The position numbers were made by a program, and so were the translations under genes. A stretch of 64,000 nt of DNA from Flavobacterium hungaricum (lineage in GTDB: Bacteria; Bacteroidota; Bacteroidia; Flavobacteriales; Flavobacteriaceae), in NCBI RefSeq assembly GCF_015182285.1, contig NZ_PRDM01000003.1:434001-498000 (forward strand). The letters are read 5' to 3'. Below, one piece after another: positions 26,543 to 35,123 of the stretch. The notes under the pieces were generated by a model, which was not told where the DNA came from, did not search any database, and saw nothing but the letters and a program-made list of their open reading frames with translations. Position 1 is the first letter of the stretch. Every line of letters starts with the position of its first letter.

Positions 26543-28393
26543 ATGAAGAAGGTACTATTTAAGCTCGGGATATTATTGATTTGCTTGATGCCGTTTTTGG
26601 CTAAGGCGCAAACCAAAGGATTTTCTATATCTAAGGGAGAATTTCAGCAAGACGGGAAGATAATTAAAATACATTCGGGAGAAATGCATTATGCACGTAT
26701 TCCTAAAGAGTATTGGAGACATCGATTGCAGATGCTTAAAGCGATGGGAATGAACACCGTGGCAACCTATGTATTTTGGAATTATCACGAAGTAGCACCA
26801 GGTGTATGGGATTTTAAAACAGAAAATAGAGATTTAGCAGAGTTTTTACGTATAGCTAAAAGTGAAGGACTATATGTGATTCTTAGACCAGGTCCGTATG
26901 CATGTGGCGAATGGGAATTTGGAGGATACCCGTGGTGGCTGCAAAATAATCCAGATTTAGTAATTCGTACCAATAACAAAGCATTTTTAGAAGCTTGTAA
27001 AACGTACCTAGAACATTTGTATGCAGCTGTAAAAGGAAATTTTGCCAATCAAGGAGGACCTATTATCATGGTTCAGGCCGAAAATGAATTTGGTTCTTAT
27101 GTTTCTCAAAGAACCGATATTAGTGCTGATGATCATAAAGCCTACAAAACTGCAATTTACAATATGCTTAAACAAACGGGATTCCCAGAGCCTTTTTTTA
27201 CATCTGACGGTACTTGGCTGTTTGAAGGTGGTATGGTAGAAGGCGCGTTACCGACTGCAAATGGAGAATCCAATATAGATAATCTAAAAAAACAGGTTGA
27301 TAAATACCATAAAGGACAAGGACCTTATATGGTCGCAGAGTTTTATTCTGGCTGGTTGGATCATTGGGCAGAACCATTTATTAAAATTGGATCTGAGGAG
27401 ATTGCAAGTCAAACTAAAAAGTACCTTGATGCAGGTGTTTCTTTTAATTATTATATGGTACACGGCGGTACTAATTTTGGATTTACCTCTGGAGCAAATT
27501 ATAATGAAGAAATGGATATTCAGCCTGATATTACAAGCTATGATTATGATGCTCCTATTAGCGAAGCAGGTTGGGCAACACCAAAATTTATGGCGATACG
27601 TGAAGTAATGCAAAATTATTCTAAAACAAAATTAGCCTCAATTCCAGCCAAAATACCAGTTGCAAAATATCCTAATCAGCTTATCAAATCTAGTATGGAT
27701 GTTTTAAGTTGGATCAAAAAAGAAAAACCAGTTGTAAATGACCAGCCTTTAACATTTGAAAAATTAGGTCAAGGACATGGATATGTTTTGTATCGAAAAA
27801 GATTTACGCAGCCCATTTCTGGTAAATTAAAAATTGAAGGATTGAGAGACTTTGCTACAGTTTATGTAAACGGAGTTAAAGCGGGCGAGTTGAATAGAGT
27901 TTTCAAAAACTACGAGTTGACAGTAACTATTCCTTTCAATGGTATTTTAGAAATTCTAGTTGAAAATATGGGTCGCATTAACTACGGCGCCGAAATAGTA
28001 CATAATACTAAAGGAATTATTACTCCAGTATATTTAAATGAATTTGAAATCAGCGGTGGATGGGAAATGTATAAAATGCCGATGAATGAAGTTCCAGCTG
28101 TTAAAAATGAAACGATAAAACCGGGACGTCCCGTTTTATATGAATCTATTGTAAACATAGAGAAACCAGCCGATACTTTTCTTGATATGACAGATTGGGG
28201 AAAGGGAATTGTATTTGTTAACGGACACAATCTTGGACGTTATTGGAAAGTTGGACCGCAACAAACACTGTATGTACCAGGTTGTTGGTTGAAAGCGGGT
28301 GAGAATAAGATTGTTGTATTGGAACAGCTTAATGAAAATAACAAAACAGAATTAACTTTTACAGATCAGCCGATACTTGAAAAATTAAATTGA
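26543..28393 (+). CDS. Exported GH35 beta-galactosidase
   Basis: A signal peptide (ending AKAQ) leads into a GH35 barrel: HSGEMHYARIPKEYWRHRLQ, GLYVILRPGPYACGEWEFGG and MVQAENEFGSY (acid/base Glu182), then MVAEFYSGWLDHW (nucleophile Glu266). YYMVHGGTNFGFTSGAN is also a family signature. The C-terminal ~250 residues hold two beta-sandwich domains with GLRDFATVYVNG and GKGIVFVNGHNLGRYW. The length of 616 is typical of Bacteroidota enzymes. It removes terminal beta-1,3- or 1,4-galactose, here most likely from Lewis-type or complex antennae. It begins 10 bp after the GH20 stop, so the two are expected to be made together. Confidence 0.94.
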   Translation: MKKVLFKLGILLICLMPFLAKAQTKGFSISKGEFQQDGKIIKIHSGEMHYARIPKEYWRHRLQMLKAMGMNTVATYVFWNYHEVAPGVWDFKTENRDLAEFLRIAKSEGLYVILRPGPYACGEWEFGGYPWWLQNNPDLVIRTNNKAFLEACKTYLEHLYAAVKGNFANQGGPIIMVQAENEFGSYVSQRTDISADDHKAYKTAIYNMLKQTGFPEPFFTSDGTWLFEGGMVEGALPTANGESNIDNLKKQVDKYHKGQGPYMVAEFYSGWLDHWAEPFIKIGSEEIASQTKKYLDAGVSFNYYMVHGGTNFGFTSGANYNEEMDIQPDITSYDYDAPISEAGWATPKFMAIREVMQNYSKTKLASIPAKIPVAKYPNQLIKSSMDVLSWIKKEKPVVNDQPLTFEKLGQGHGYVLYRKRFTQPISGKLKIEGLRDFATVYVNGVKAGELNRVFKNYELTVTIPFNGILEILVENMGRINYGAEIVHNTKGIITPVYLNEFEISGGWEMYKMPMNEVPAVKNETIKPGRPVLYESIVNIEKPADTFLDMTDWGKGIVFVNGHNLGRYWKVGPQQTLYVPGCWLKAGENKIVVLEQLNENNKTELTFTDQPILEKLN

Positions 28394-28448
28394 GATTACC
28401 TATTAAACCAGAAAAACAAAAAATAATAAATTATAAATTAGATTAAAG

Positions 28449-29933
28449 ATGAAAAAAGGAATATTCATAATCGCCCTTTTATTTTCAGCTCAGATATTCG
28501 CCCAGGCGATTTATGAAGATGAAAGATACGTACCAGAAACTGATCCGTTAGTTCTAAAGAACTTAGACGAATGGCAAGGCAAAAAATTTGGTCTGCTAAT
28601 GCACTGGGGAACTTACAGCCAGTGGGGTATTGTAGAATCTTGGTCTATCTGCCCTGAAGATTACGGTTGGTGTGAACGTAAAAAAGGAAGTAATCCATCT
28701 AATTATAATGATTATATAAAAGATTACGAAGGATTAAGAAAAACGTTTAATCCTGTAAAATTTGATCCGGCAAAATGGGCAAAAGCAGCTAAATATGCGG
28801 GAATGAAATACATGGTTTTTACCACTAAACACCATGATGGATTTAATATGTACGATACTAAATATTCTGATTATAAGATCACTAGCACTGATGTTCCTTT
28901 TCATACAAATCCAAAAGCAGATGTCTTAAAAGAAATTTTCAACTCTTTTAGAGGCGAAGGTATTTCAACGGGTGCTTATTTCTCAAAACCAGACTGGCAC
29001 AACGAAAACTACTGGGATCCTTATTTCCCGCCATTTGACAGAAACGTAAACTACGATCCGTCTTTATATCCTGAGAAATGGCAGAAATATGTTGATTTTA
29101 CGCACAACCAGATTTTAGAAATCTTAACTAATTACGGTAAAGTTGATATTCTTTGGTTAGACGGAGGATGGGTTCGTAAAAGAGACCAAGTTAACATCAA
29201 AGAAAATTACGATGAGAAGTTTACAGAAAACGAATCTAAAAACGGTTTCATTAAACATAGAGTGGTAGATCAAGATCCAAAAATGGACGAATTGGTTGTA
29301 AAAGCACGTGCAAAACAACCAGGTTTGATCGTTGTAGACAGAGCGGTTCACGGTAAAAACCAAAACTACTTAACTCCAGAAGGACGTGTTCCTGCAAAGA
29401 CTTTGCCTTATCCTTGGGAATCTTGTATTCCAGCAGGCGGTGGATGGTCTTATTCTCCAGGTGCTGAATACATGACGGGAAGACAAGGTATTCATATGTT
29501 AGTTGATATTGTGGCAAAAGGCGGAAACTTATTATTAAACATTGCGCCAAGTCCAGAAGGAGAATGGGATAAAGGAGCATATGATTTGTTAAACGCTTAT
29601 GGAGATTGGATGAAAGTAAACAGCACAGCGATTTACAATACCAAACCAATTGAGCCTTACAAAGAAGAAAACATCTGTTTTACACAAAATAAAGCGGGCA
29701 ATGTATTCGCATTTTATTTAGCTAAAGATGGAGAAGACAAAATTCCTGCAACGGTTACTGTAAAATCGATCAGCCCGAAAAAAGGAACAAAAATCACGAT
29801 GTTAGGATCTAAAACTTCATTGAAATGGGTAAAATCGGATAACGGATTTACAGTTACTATTCCAGAAAGTTTAAGAAATAATCTTCCTGCAAAAGAAGCT
29901 TGGACTTTAAAAATCGAAGCTATAAATAGATAA
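28449..29933 (+). CDS. Exported GH29 alpha-L-fucosidase
   Basis: A Sec signal ends FAQA. The barrel shows KKFGLLMHWGTYSQWGIVESW, YMVFTTKHHDGFNMYDT and VDILWLDGGWVR with nucleophile Asp238. A beta-sandwich of ~90 residues ends the protein; no extra binding module is present, in contrast with the first GH29 (9098). The insertion CPEDYGWCERKKG near the active site carries two Cys. Subfamily (A or B) cannot be fixed from sight; the simpler architecture suggests a different linkage, for example core fucose. Only one base separates its stop from the next start, implying translational coupling within the operon. Confidence 0.92.
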   Translation: MKKGIFIIALLFSAQIFAQAIYEDERYVPETDPLVLKNLDEWQGKKFGLLMHWGTYSQWGIVESWSICPEDYGWCERKKGSNPSNYNDYIKDYEGLRKTFNPVKFDPAKWAKAAKYAGMKYMVFTTKHHDGFNMYDTKYSDYKITSTDVPFHTNPKADVLKEIFNSFRGEGISTGAYFSKPDWHNENYWDPYFPPFDRNVNYDPSLYPEKWQKYVDFTHNQILEILTNYGKVDILWLDGGWVRKRDQVNIKENYDEKFTENESKNGFIKHRVVDQDPKMDELVVKARAKQPGLIVVDRAVHGKNQNYLTPEGRVPAKTLPYPWESCIPAGGGWSYSPGAEYMTGRQGIHMLVDIVAKGGNLLLNIAPSPEGEWDKGAYDLLNAYGDWMKVNSTAIYNTKPIEPYKEENICFTQNKAGNVFAFYLAKDGEDKIPATVTVKSISPKKGTKITMLGSKTSLKWVKSDNGFTVTIPESLRNNLPAKEAWTLKIEAINR

Positions 29934-29934
29934 A

Positions 29935-32187
29935 ATGAAACCTATGGTTTTAAATAAAATAAATAAATTCAAGACAGCATGTATTTTGTACATGCTGTTT
30001 TTTAGCATCACTATTTTTGCGCAGGAGCCTGCAGATTACGTCAATCCTTTTATTGGAACTTCCAATTTTGGAGCTGCTTTTCCGGGACCGATTGCACCGC
30101 GCGGAATGGCCAGTATCAGTCCGTTTAATGTGGCGGGAATAAAGAATACGCCTATGGAAAAAGACAGTCAGTGGCTTTCGAATCCGTATGTGAATGAGAA
30201 TACTTTTCTAACAGGTTTTAGTCAGGTCAATTTAAGCGGTGTAGGCTGTCCAGAGCTGGGTGTTATTTTGTTGATGCCAACAACTGGAGCAGTAGAAATC
30301 GATCATTTAAAATACGGTTCTACGTATTCTAACGAAGTGGCAAAAGCAGCGTATTACAGCGTAAACATTGACAAGTATAAAGTAAAAGGCGAATTCACGG
30401 CTTCAAGAAGAGTTGGGGTCAGCAGATTTACTTTCCCGAAAGGGCAGTCCAATGTTTTATTAAATCTTGGCGTTGGCTTGACGAATGAAGAAGGCGCGAT
30501 GGTAAAAGTGGTTTCTGCAACAGAAATTGAGGGGATGCGTTCTGTGGGTTCGTTTTGTTACAACAGTCCAGAAGATGCTTATCCAGTTTACTTTGTTGCT
30601 AAATTTTCTAAACCTGCCGACAAATTCGGTGTTTGGAAAAAGCCTGCAAAATACAACGGCGTAGAAGCACAGTGGATGGGGTACAACGGAAAAAAGAGAA
30701 TGATGGAAAATACCATCAAAACCGTTGTGGGCGATAGTATCGGAAGTTATTTTACGTATAAATTCGACAAAGAGGAAACGGTTGAAGTGAAGATCGGAAT
30801 TTCGTATGTAAGCATCGAAAATGCCCGTGAAAACTTAGAAAAAGAAACTGGAAACAAATCGTTTGATGCCGTTTATAAAGAAACCTACAACGAATGGAAC
30901 GAAGAACTTTCTAAAATTTTAGTTGAAGGCGGTTCTAAAGACGACAATACGATTTTCTATACGGCTTTGTACCATACACTAATTCATCCCAATACTTTAA
31001 ATGATGTTAACGGAGAATATCCAGTAATCAAAAGAAGTAAAATTGGTAAAACCAATGGCACCCGTTATACCGTATTTTCATTATGGGATACGTACAGAAA
31101 TGTGCATCAGTTAATGTCATTAGTTTATCCAAAGCAGCAATCTGATATGGTAAAAAGTATGCTTGATATGTTCGATGAAAACGGCTGGTTACCCAAATGG
31201 GAATTGAATTCGACCGAAACTTTTACTATGGTTGGTGATCCTGCAAGTATTGTAATTACAGATACTTATATGAGAGGGGTTCGTGATTTTGATGTTAATA
31301 AAGCTTATTATGCGATGTTGAAAGGCGCAGATCAGGTTGAAAATAATCCGCTTCGTCCAGGATTGAAAGATTATATCAAAAAAGGATATTTGACAACAAA
31401 TGATAAAGGTCCAGTTTCAACCACTCAGGAATACAATATTTCAGATTATGCTATTTCGCTTATGGCCAACGAATTTGGGGACAAAGACAATGTAAAACGT
31501 TTTAAAAACCGTTCGTTATCCTATAGAAAATTATTCGATAAGAATCTGAATTTACTTCGTCCGAGAATTGCAAATGGAAATTGGTACGAGCCGTTTGATC
31601 CTGCTTCTGGAGCTAATTTTGAAGAAAATGTTGGTTTTATCGAAGGAAATGCCTGGCAGTATAATTTTATGGTACCGCACGATATCAACGGATTAAAGAA
31701 ATTAATGGGCGGAGATCAAGCATTTTCAGCTCAATTGCAGAAAATCTTCGATATCAAACAATTTGATATGGCAAACGAACCAGACATTGCCAATCCGTAT
31801 TTATTTAATTACGTAAAAGGCGACGAGTACAAAGCTCAGGAACATGTAAAAAGACTGGTTCGCGAATATTTCAAAAATGAACCAAAAGGTTTGCCGGGAA
31901 ATGATGATACAGGAACCATGTCGGCTTGGCTGGTCTATTCGATGATGGGAATTTACCCGATTTCTCCGGGAGATCCAATTTACACCATTACAGCGCCAAT
32001 GTTTCATAGAGTGACGATTAAATTAGATCCAAGATATTATAAAAAAGAAAGCATTGTAATTGAAAGACAGATCAATAATGGTGGAAAAATCAATTCAATT
32101 GAGCTAAACGGAAAAACACTTAACAGCTTTTTTATTTCGCATGATGATTTTGTGAATGGAACAAAGCTTAAAGTGATTCAAAACTAA
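29935..32187 (+). CDS. Exported GH92 exo-alpha-mannosidase
   Basis: A Sec signal peptide (ending FAQ) precedes VNPFIGTSNFGAAFPGPIAP, the GH92 N-terminal block in a variant form (the first GH92 has GTGGHGHTYPGATVPFG). FSLWDTYRNVHQLM, GFIEGNAWQYNFMVPHD and PGNDDTGTMSAWLVYSMMGI complete the family signature. It has no lipobox, so it is soluble and periplasmic unless retained otherwise. Differences from the first copy around the sugar-binding loops suggest another mannose linkage. It lies between GH29 and GH3 genes with gaps of 1 and 12 bp. Confidence 0.92.
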   Translation: MKPMVLNKINKFKTACILYMLFFSITIFAQEPADYVNPFIGTSNFGAAFPGPIAPRGMASISPFNVAGIKNTPMEKDSQWLSNPYVNENTFLTGFSQVNLSGVGCPELGVILLMPTTGAVEIDHLKYGSTYSNEVAKAAYYSVNIDKYKVKGEFTASRRVGVSRFTFPKGQSNVLLNLGVGLTNEEGAMVKVVSATEIEGMRSVGSFCYNSPEDAYPVYFVAKFSKPADKFGVWKKPAKYNGVEAQWMGYNGKKRMMENTIKTVVGDSIGSYFTYKFDKEETVEVKIGISYVSIENARENLEKETGNKSFDAVYKETYNEWNEELSKILVEGGSKDDNTIFYTALYHTLIHPNTLNDVNGEYPVIKRSKIGKTNGTRYTVFSLWDTYRNVHQLMSLVYPKQQSDMVKSMLDMFDENGWLPKWELNSTETFTMVGDPASIVITDTYMRGVRDFDVNKAYYAMLKGADQVENNPLRPGLKDYIKKGYLTTNDKGPVSTTQEYNISDYAISLMANEFGDKDNVKRFKNRSLSYRKLFDKNLNLLRPRIANGNWYEPFDPASGANFEENVGFIEGNAWQYNFMVPHDINGLKKLMGGDQAFSAQLQKIFDIKQFDMANEPDIANPYLFNYVKGDEYKAQEHVKRLVREYFKNEPKGLPGNDDTGTMSAWLVYSMMGIYPISPGDPIYTITAPMFHRVTIKLDPRYYKKESIVIERQINNGGKINSIELNGKTLNSFFISHDDFVNGTKLKVIQN

Positions 32188-32199
32188 ACACACACAACT

Positions 32200-34860
32200 A
32201 TGTTACAATTAAGAATGAAGAAAACGGCCATTATTTTTGTAATGGCTGTTGGTTTTTTAAACCAGACGCATGCCCAGAAAAAGTATCCGTATCAGGATGC
32301 CAAACTGCCGGTTGAAGAGCGCGTACAAGATTTGTTAAGCCGTATGACACTTGAAGAAAAGGTCCGTCAGATGGATATGTACAGAGGAGATTTTTTTAAA
32401 GAAAAAGAAGATTTTGCTAAATCTAAATCGGCTTTAAAAATCGGTAAATTAGGAATTGGAGCTATTCACGACCTTTATCCGCGTTCCGCAAAAATGATCA
32501 ATGATTTACAAACTGATGTCATAAAAGGAAACCGTTGGGGAATTCCAGCATTGATTATGTGTGAAATGCTTCACGGTTATTTAGACGAAGGAAGTACGGC
32601 TTTTCCAATGAACATCGGACTGGGTGCGACTTGGGATGTTAATGTACTGGACAAAGTTGGAAAAGTAATTGGTATGGAAGCCAGAGCTCACGGTGTACAT
32701 TTTGGTTTTGGTCCCAACTTAGATTTAGGACGCGAACCAAGATGGGGACGTGTGGCAGAAACTTTTGGAGAAGATGCTTTCCTGAACAGCGAAATTGGTT
32801 TGGCATTTATTAAAGGATTACAGGGAGACGATTTAAAATCGGATCGTTCTATTATTGCAGAACCTAAACACTTTGCGGTTCACGGTATTCCGCAGGCAGG
32901 AGGAAATTCTTCTCCGATTTTAGTAGGAGAACGTTCGGCTCGTGAAGATCATCTGCCTTCTTTTAGAAAAGCGTTTACAAAAGGCGGTGCATTGGGAACC
33001 ATGTGTGCGTATTCTGAGTTAGACGGAATTCCATGTGCTGCAAATCATTGGTTATTGACCGATGTTTTGAGAAAAGAATGGGGTTTTAAAGGTCTTGTGG
33101 TTTCTGATTTAGGAGCTATCAAATACATTCAGACGACTCATAAAGTTTCTGATTCTCCAAAAGAAAGTATTAGAGAAGCGGTTTCTGCTGGTGTTGATAT
33201 GCAGTTTTACGATTTTACTAATGAATTCTGGCAGAATACGATTATTGAATTGGTTAATGAGAAAAAATTAACTCAGGAAAATATCGACCGTGCTGCTGGA
33301 GGAGTTTTACGTTTGAAATTTTTATTGGGATTATTTGAAAATCCGTACACAGATAAAAACCTGATCAAAGAGCGTTTTCATACCAAAGAAAATCAAGCTG
33401 TGGCTTTAGAAGCAGCTCAAAAATCGATGATTTTATTGAAGAATGATAACAATGTTCTTCCGTTAAAAAAAGATCTTAAAAATATTGCGGTTATCGGACC
33501 AAATGCAAACGTTTCAAGAATGGGAGGATATGCTCCAAAAAACAGTGTTGGAACTACGGTTTTTGAAGGTATTCAGCAAGTAGTGGGCAAAACAGCAAAT
33601 GTGGTTTATGAAGAAGGTGTGCCGTTGATTATAAAAGGACAGGCTATTCCATCTAAATATTTATTTACTTCAGACGGATCTCAAAACGGATTAAAAGGAG
33701 AATATTTTAACAACAGAAATTTAGAAGGAACTCCAGCTTTAACTCGTATCGACAGCCAATTAGAGTTTGACTGGCCTTGGGCACCTGGCGATGGAGTTAA
33801 TGTGGATGATTTCTCTATTCGCTGGACAGGTTACATTCAATCAGATCGATCATTTGACGGCTGGTTAGGTTTGAGTTCTGATGATGGAATAAGAATGTGG
33901 GTTGATGATGTATTGGTTATCGACAACTGGACAAAAGGAGCAACAAGTATTGTAACCACTCCAAAAAATATTGAAGCAGGTAAAAAATACAAAGTCCGCA
34001 TTGAGATGTGGGAAGGAGGCTGGGGAGCCCGAGCGCACTTACGTTGGAACTTAGAAAAAGTAAACATGCAGCCGGCAATCGACGCAGCGAAAAAAGCAGA
34101 CGTTGCGATTGTTGTTTTAGGAGAATCAAACGAATTGGTTGAAGAAAATAGAGATGTTGCTGATTTGAATTTACACGGAATGCAGCAGGAATTGATTGAA
34201 GCAATTCAGAAAACAGGAACTCCAGTTGTCTGCGTGCTGTTAAACGGTCGTCCGTTAGCAACCAATTGGATTGCAGATAATATTCCGGCTATTATAGAAG
34301 GCTGGTTCCCAGGAGAATTTGGAGGAAGAGCTGTGGCTGATGTTTTATTTGGAGATTACAATCCAGCTGGAAGACTGCCGATAACGGTTCCAAAATCGGT
34401 TGGACAGTTACCTATATATTACAACCAAAAACCTTCTGCGATACACCGATATGTTGCAGAGAGCGAAAATCCGTTATTCAATTTCGGTTTCGGATTAAGT
34501 TACACCAAGTTTGAATATTCGAATTTAACTCTCAGCTCGACTGAAATCAAAAAAGACGGCGAATTGAAAGTGAGCGTTGATGTGAAAAACGTTGGTAATT
34601 TTGATGGAGACGAAGTGGTGCAGCTTTACATTAATGATGTTTACAGCAGTGTTACAACGCCAGAAAAAACATTAAAAGGTTTCAAAAGATTATTTATTAA
34701 AAAAGGAGAAACCAAACGTGTCGATTTTACACTTACTAAAGATGAGCTATCTCTTTGGAACAGAGAAATGAAGGAGGTTGTAGAGCCGGGAGATTTTGAA
34801 GTGATGGTCGGCGGAAATTCGGTCGATTTGTTAAAAAATAAATTCAAGGTTTTGAACTAA
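32200..34860 (+). CDS. Exported GH3 beta-glycosidase with inserted PA14 domain
   Basis: The signal peptide ends HAQ; a second in-frame ATG at 32215 (MKKTA) is an equally plausible start. The GH3 N-domain has LLSRMTLEEKVRQMD, GFGPNLDLGREPRWGR and GLVVSDLGAIKY with nucleophile Asp303. Within the C-domain, at about residues 500-615, a PA14 domain is inserted (LKGEYFNNRNLEGTP, LSSDDGIRMWVDD). ADVAIVVLGESNELVEENRD and a fibronectin III-like tail follow. PA14-bearing GH3s include beta-glucosidases and other beta-glycosidases; PA14 can shape substrate selection. In an N-glycan locus, beta-GlcNAc or the beta-1,2-xylose of plant N-glycans are candidate targets, but the substrate is unproven. It closes the operon, ahead of a strong terminator. 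Confidence 0.9.
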   Translation: MLQLRMKKTAIIFVMAVGFLNQTHAQKKYPYQDAKLPVEERVQDLLSRMTLEEKVRQMDMYRGDFFKEKEDFAKSKSALKIGKLGIGAIHDLYPRSAKMINDLQTDVIKGNRWGIPALIMCEMLHGYLDEGSTAFPMNIGLGATWDVNVLDKVGKVIGMEARAHGVHFGFGPNLDLGREPRWGRVAETFGEDAFLNSEIGLAFIKGLQGDDLKSDRSIIAEPKHFAVHGIPQAGGNSSPILVGERSAREDHLPSFRKAFTKGGALGTMCAYSELDGIPCAANHWLLTDVLRKEWGFKGLVVSDLGAIKYIQTTHKVSDSPKESIREAVSAGVDMQFYDFTNEFWQNTIIELVNEKKLTQENIDRAAGGVLRLKFLLGLFENPYTDKNLIKERFHTKENQAVALEAAQKSMILLKNDNNVLPLKKDLKNIAVIGPNANVSRMGGYAPKNSVGTTVFEGIQQVVGKTANVVYEEGVPLIIKGQAIPSKYLFTSDGSQNGLKGEYFNNRNLEGTPALTRIDSQLEFDWPWAPGDGVNVDDFSIRWTGYIQSDRSFDGWLGLSSDDGIRMWVDDVLVIDNWTKGATSIVTTPKNIEAGKKYKVRIEMWEGGWGARAHLRWNLEKVNMQPAIDAAKKADVAIVVLGESNELVEENRDVADLNLHGMQQELIEAIQKTGTPVVCVLLNGRPLATNWIADNIPAIIEGWFPGEFGGRAVADVLFGDYNPAGRLPITVPKSVGQLPIYYNQKPSAIHRYVAESENPLFNFGFGLSYTKFEYSNLTLSSTEIKKDGELKVSVDVKNVGNFDGDEVVQLYINDVYSSVTTPEKTLKGFKRLFIKKGETKRVDFTLTKDELSLWNREMKEVVEPGDFEVMVGGNSVDLLKNKFKVLN

Positions 34861-34866
34861 AAACTT

Positions 34867-34897
34867 AAAAACGCCGAAGATTTTTCGGCGTTTTTAC
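34867..34897 (+). terminator. Intrinsic terminator of the GH20-GH3 operon
   Basis: AAAAACGCCGAA (34867-34878) pairs with TTCGGCGTTTTT (34884-34895), giving a 12-bp stem and short loop right after the GH3 stop. It separates the enzyme operon from the susCD genes. Confidence 0.9.
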
Positions 34898-34921
34898 TTT
34901 AAAAAAATGAATACAATTATA

Positions 34922-34961
34922 AAAGGCCAAAATCTCTAAAATAAATGAGGTCTTGGCCTTT
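34922..34961 (+). other. 15-bp-stem hairpin upstream of susC
   Basis: AAAGGCCAAAATCTC (34922-34936) pairs with GAGGTCTTGGCCTTT (34947-34961) with one mismatch and one wobble around a 10-nt AT loop. No T-run follows, so it is not a standard terminator. It may be a leader RNA structure, a backup terminator or a remnant repeat. Confidence 0.5.
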
Positions 34962-34988
34962 AAAATAAGGAAGACTTGGATTACAAAT

Positions 34989-35000
34989 GAAAACGTTTTC
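34989..35000. promoter_or_regulatory. Perfect 12-bp palindrome GAAAACGTTTTC, LacI-type operator candidate
   Basis: The palindrome is centred on CG, as in operators of LacI-family repressors (AAnCGnTT core), and lies 124 bp before the susC start. No LacI-family gene is in the window, so the regulator would be encoded elsewhere. Confidence 0.4.
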
Positions 35001-35123
35001 TTTCAATTTTGAACCAAACTTTCACCAACACCTTTTGAAAATTGTCATTTGTCGAAATTATGATTCGTTAACAAAATGTATTCTTAAGTTTAACATGTTA
35101 TTAACTCTAAAAAAACAACTAAT

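Noticed and set aside
29251..29649. 132-codon antisense open frame within the second GH29 gene
   Set aside because: It is a frame shadow of a conserved enzyme; the coding strand has signal peptide, catalytic Asp and normal length.
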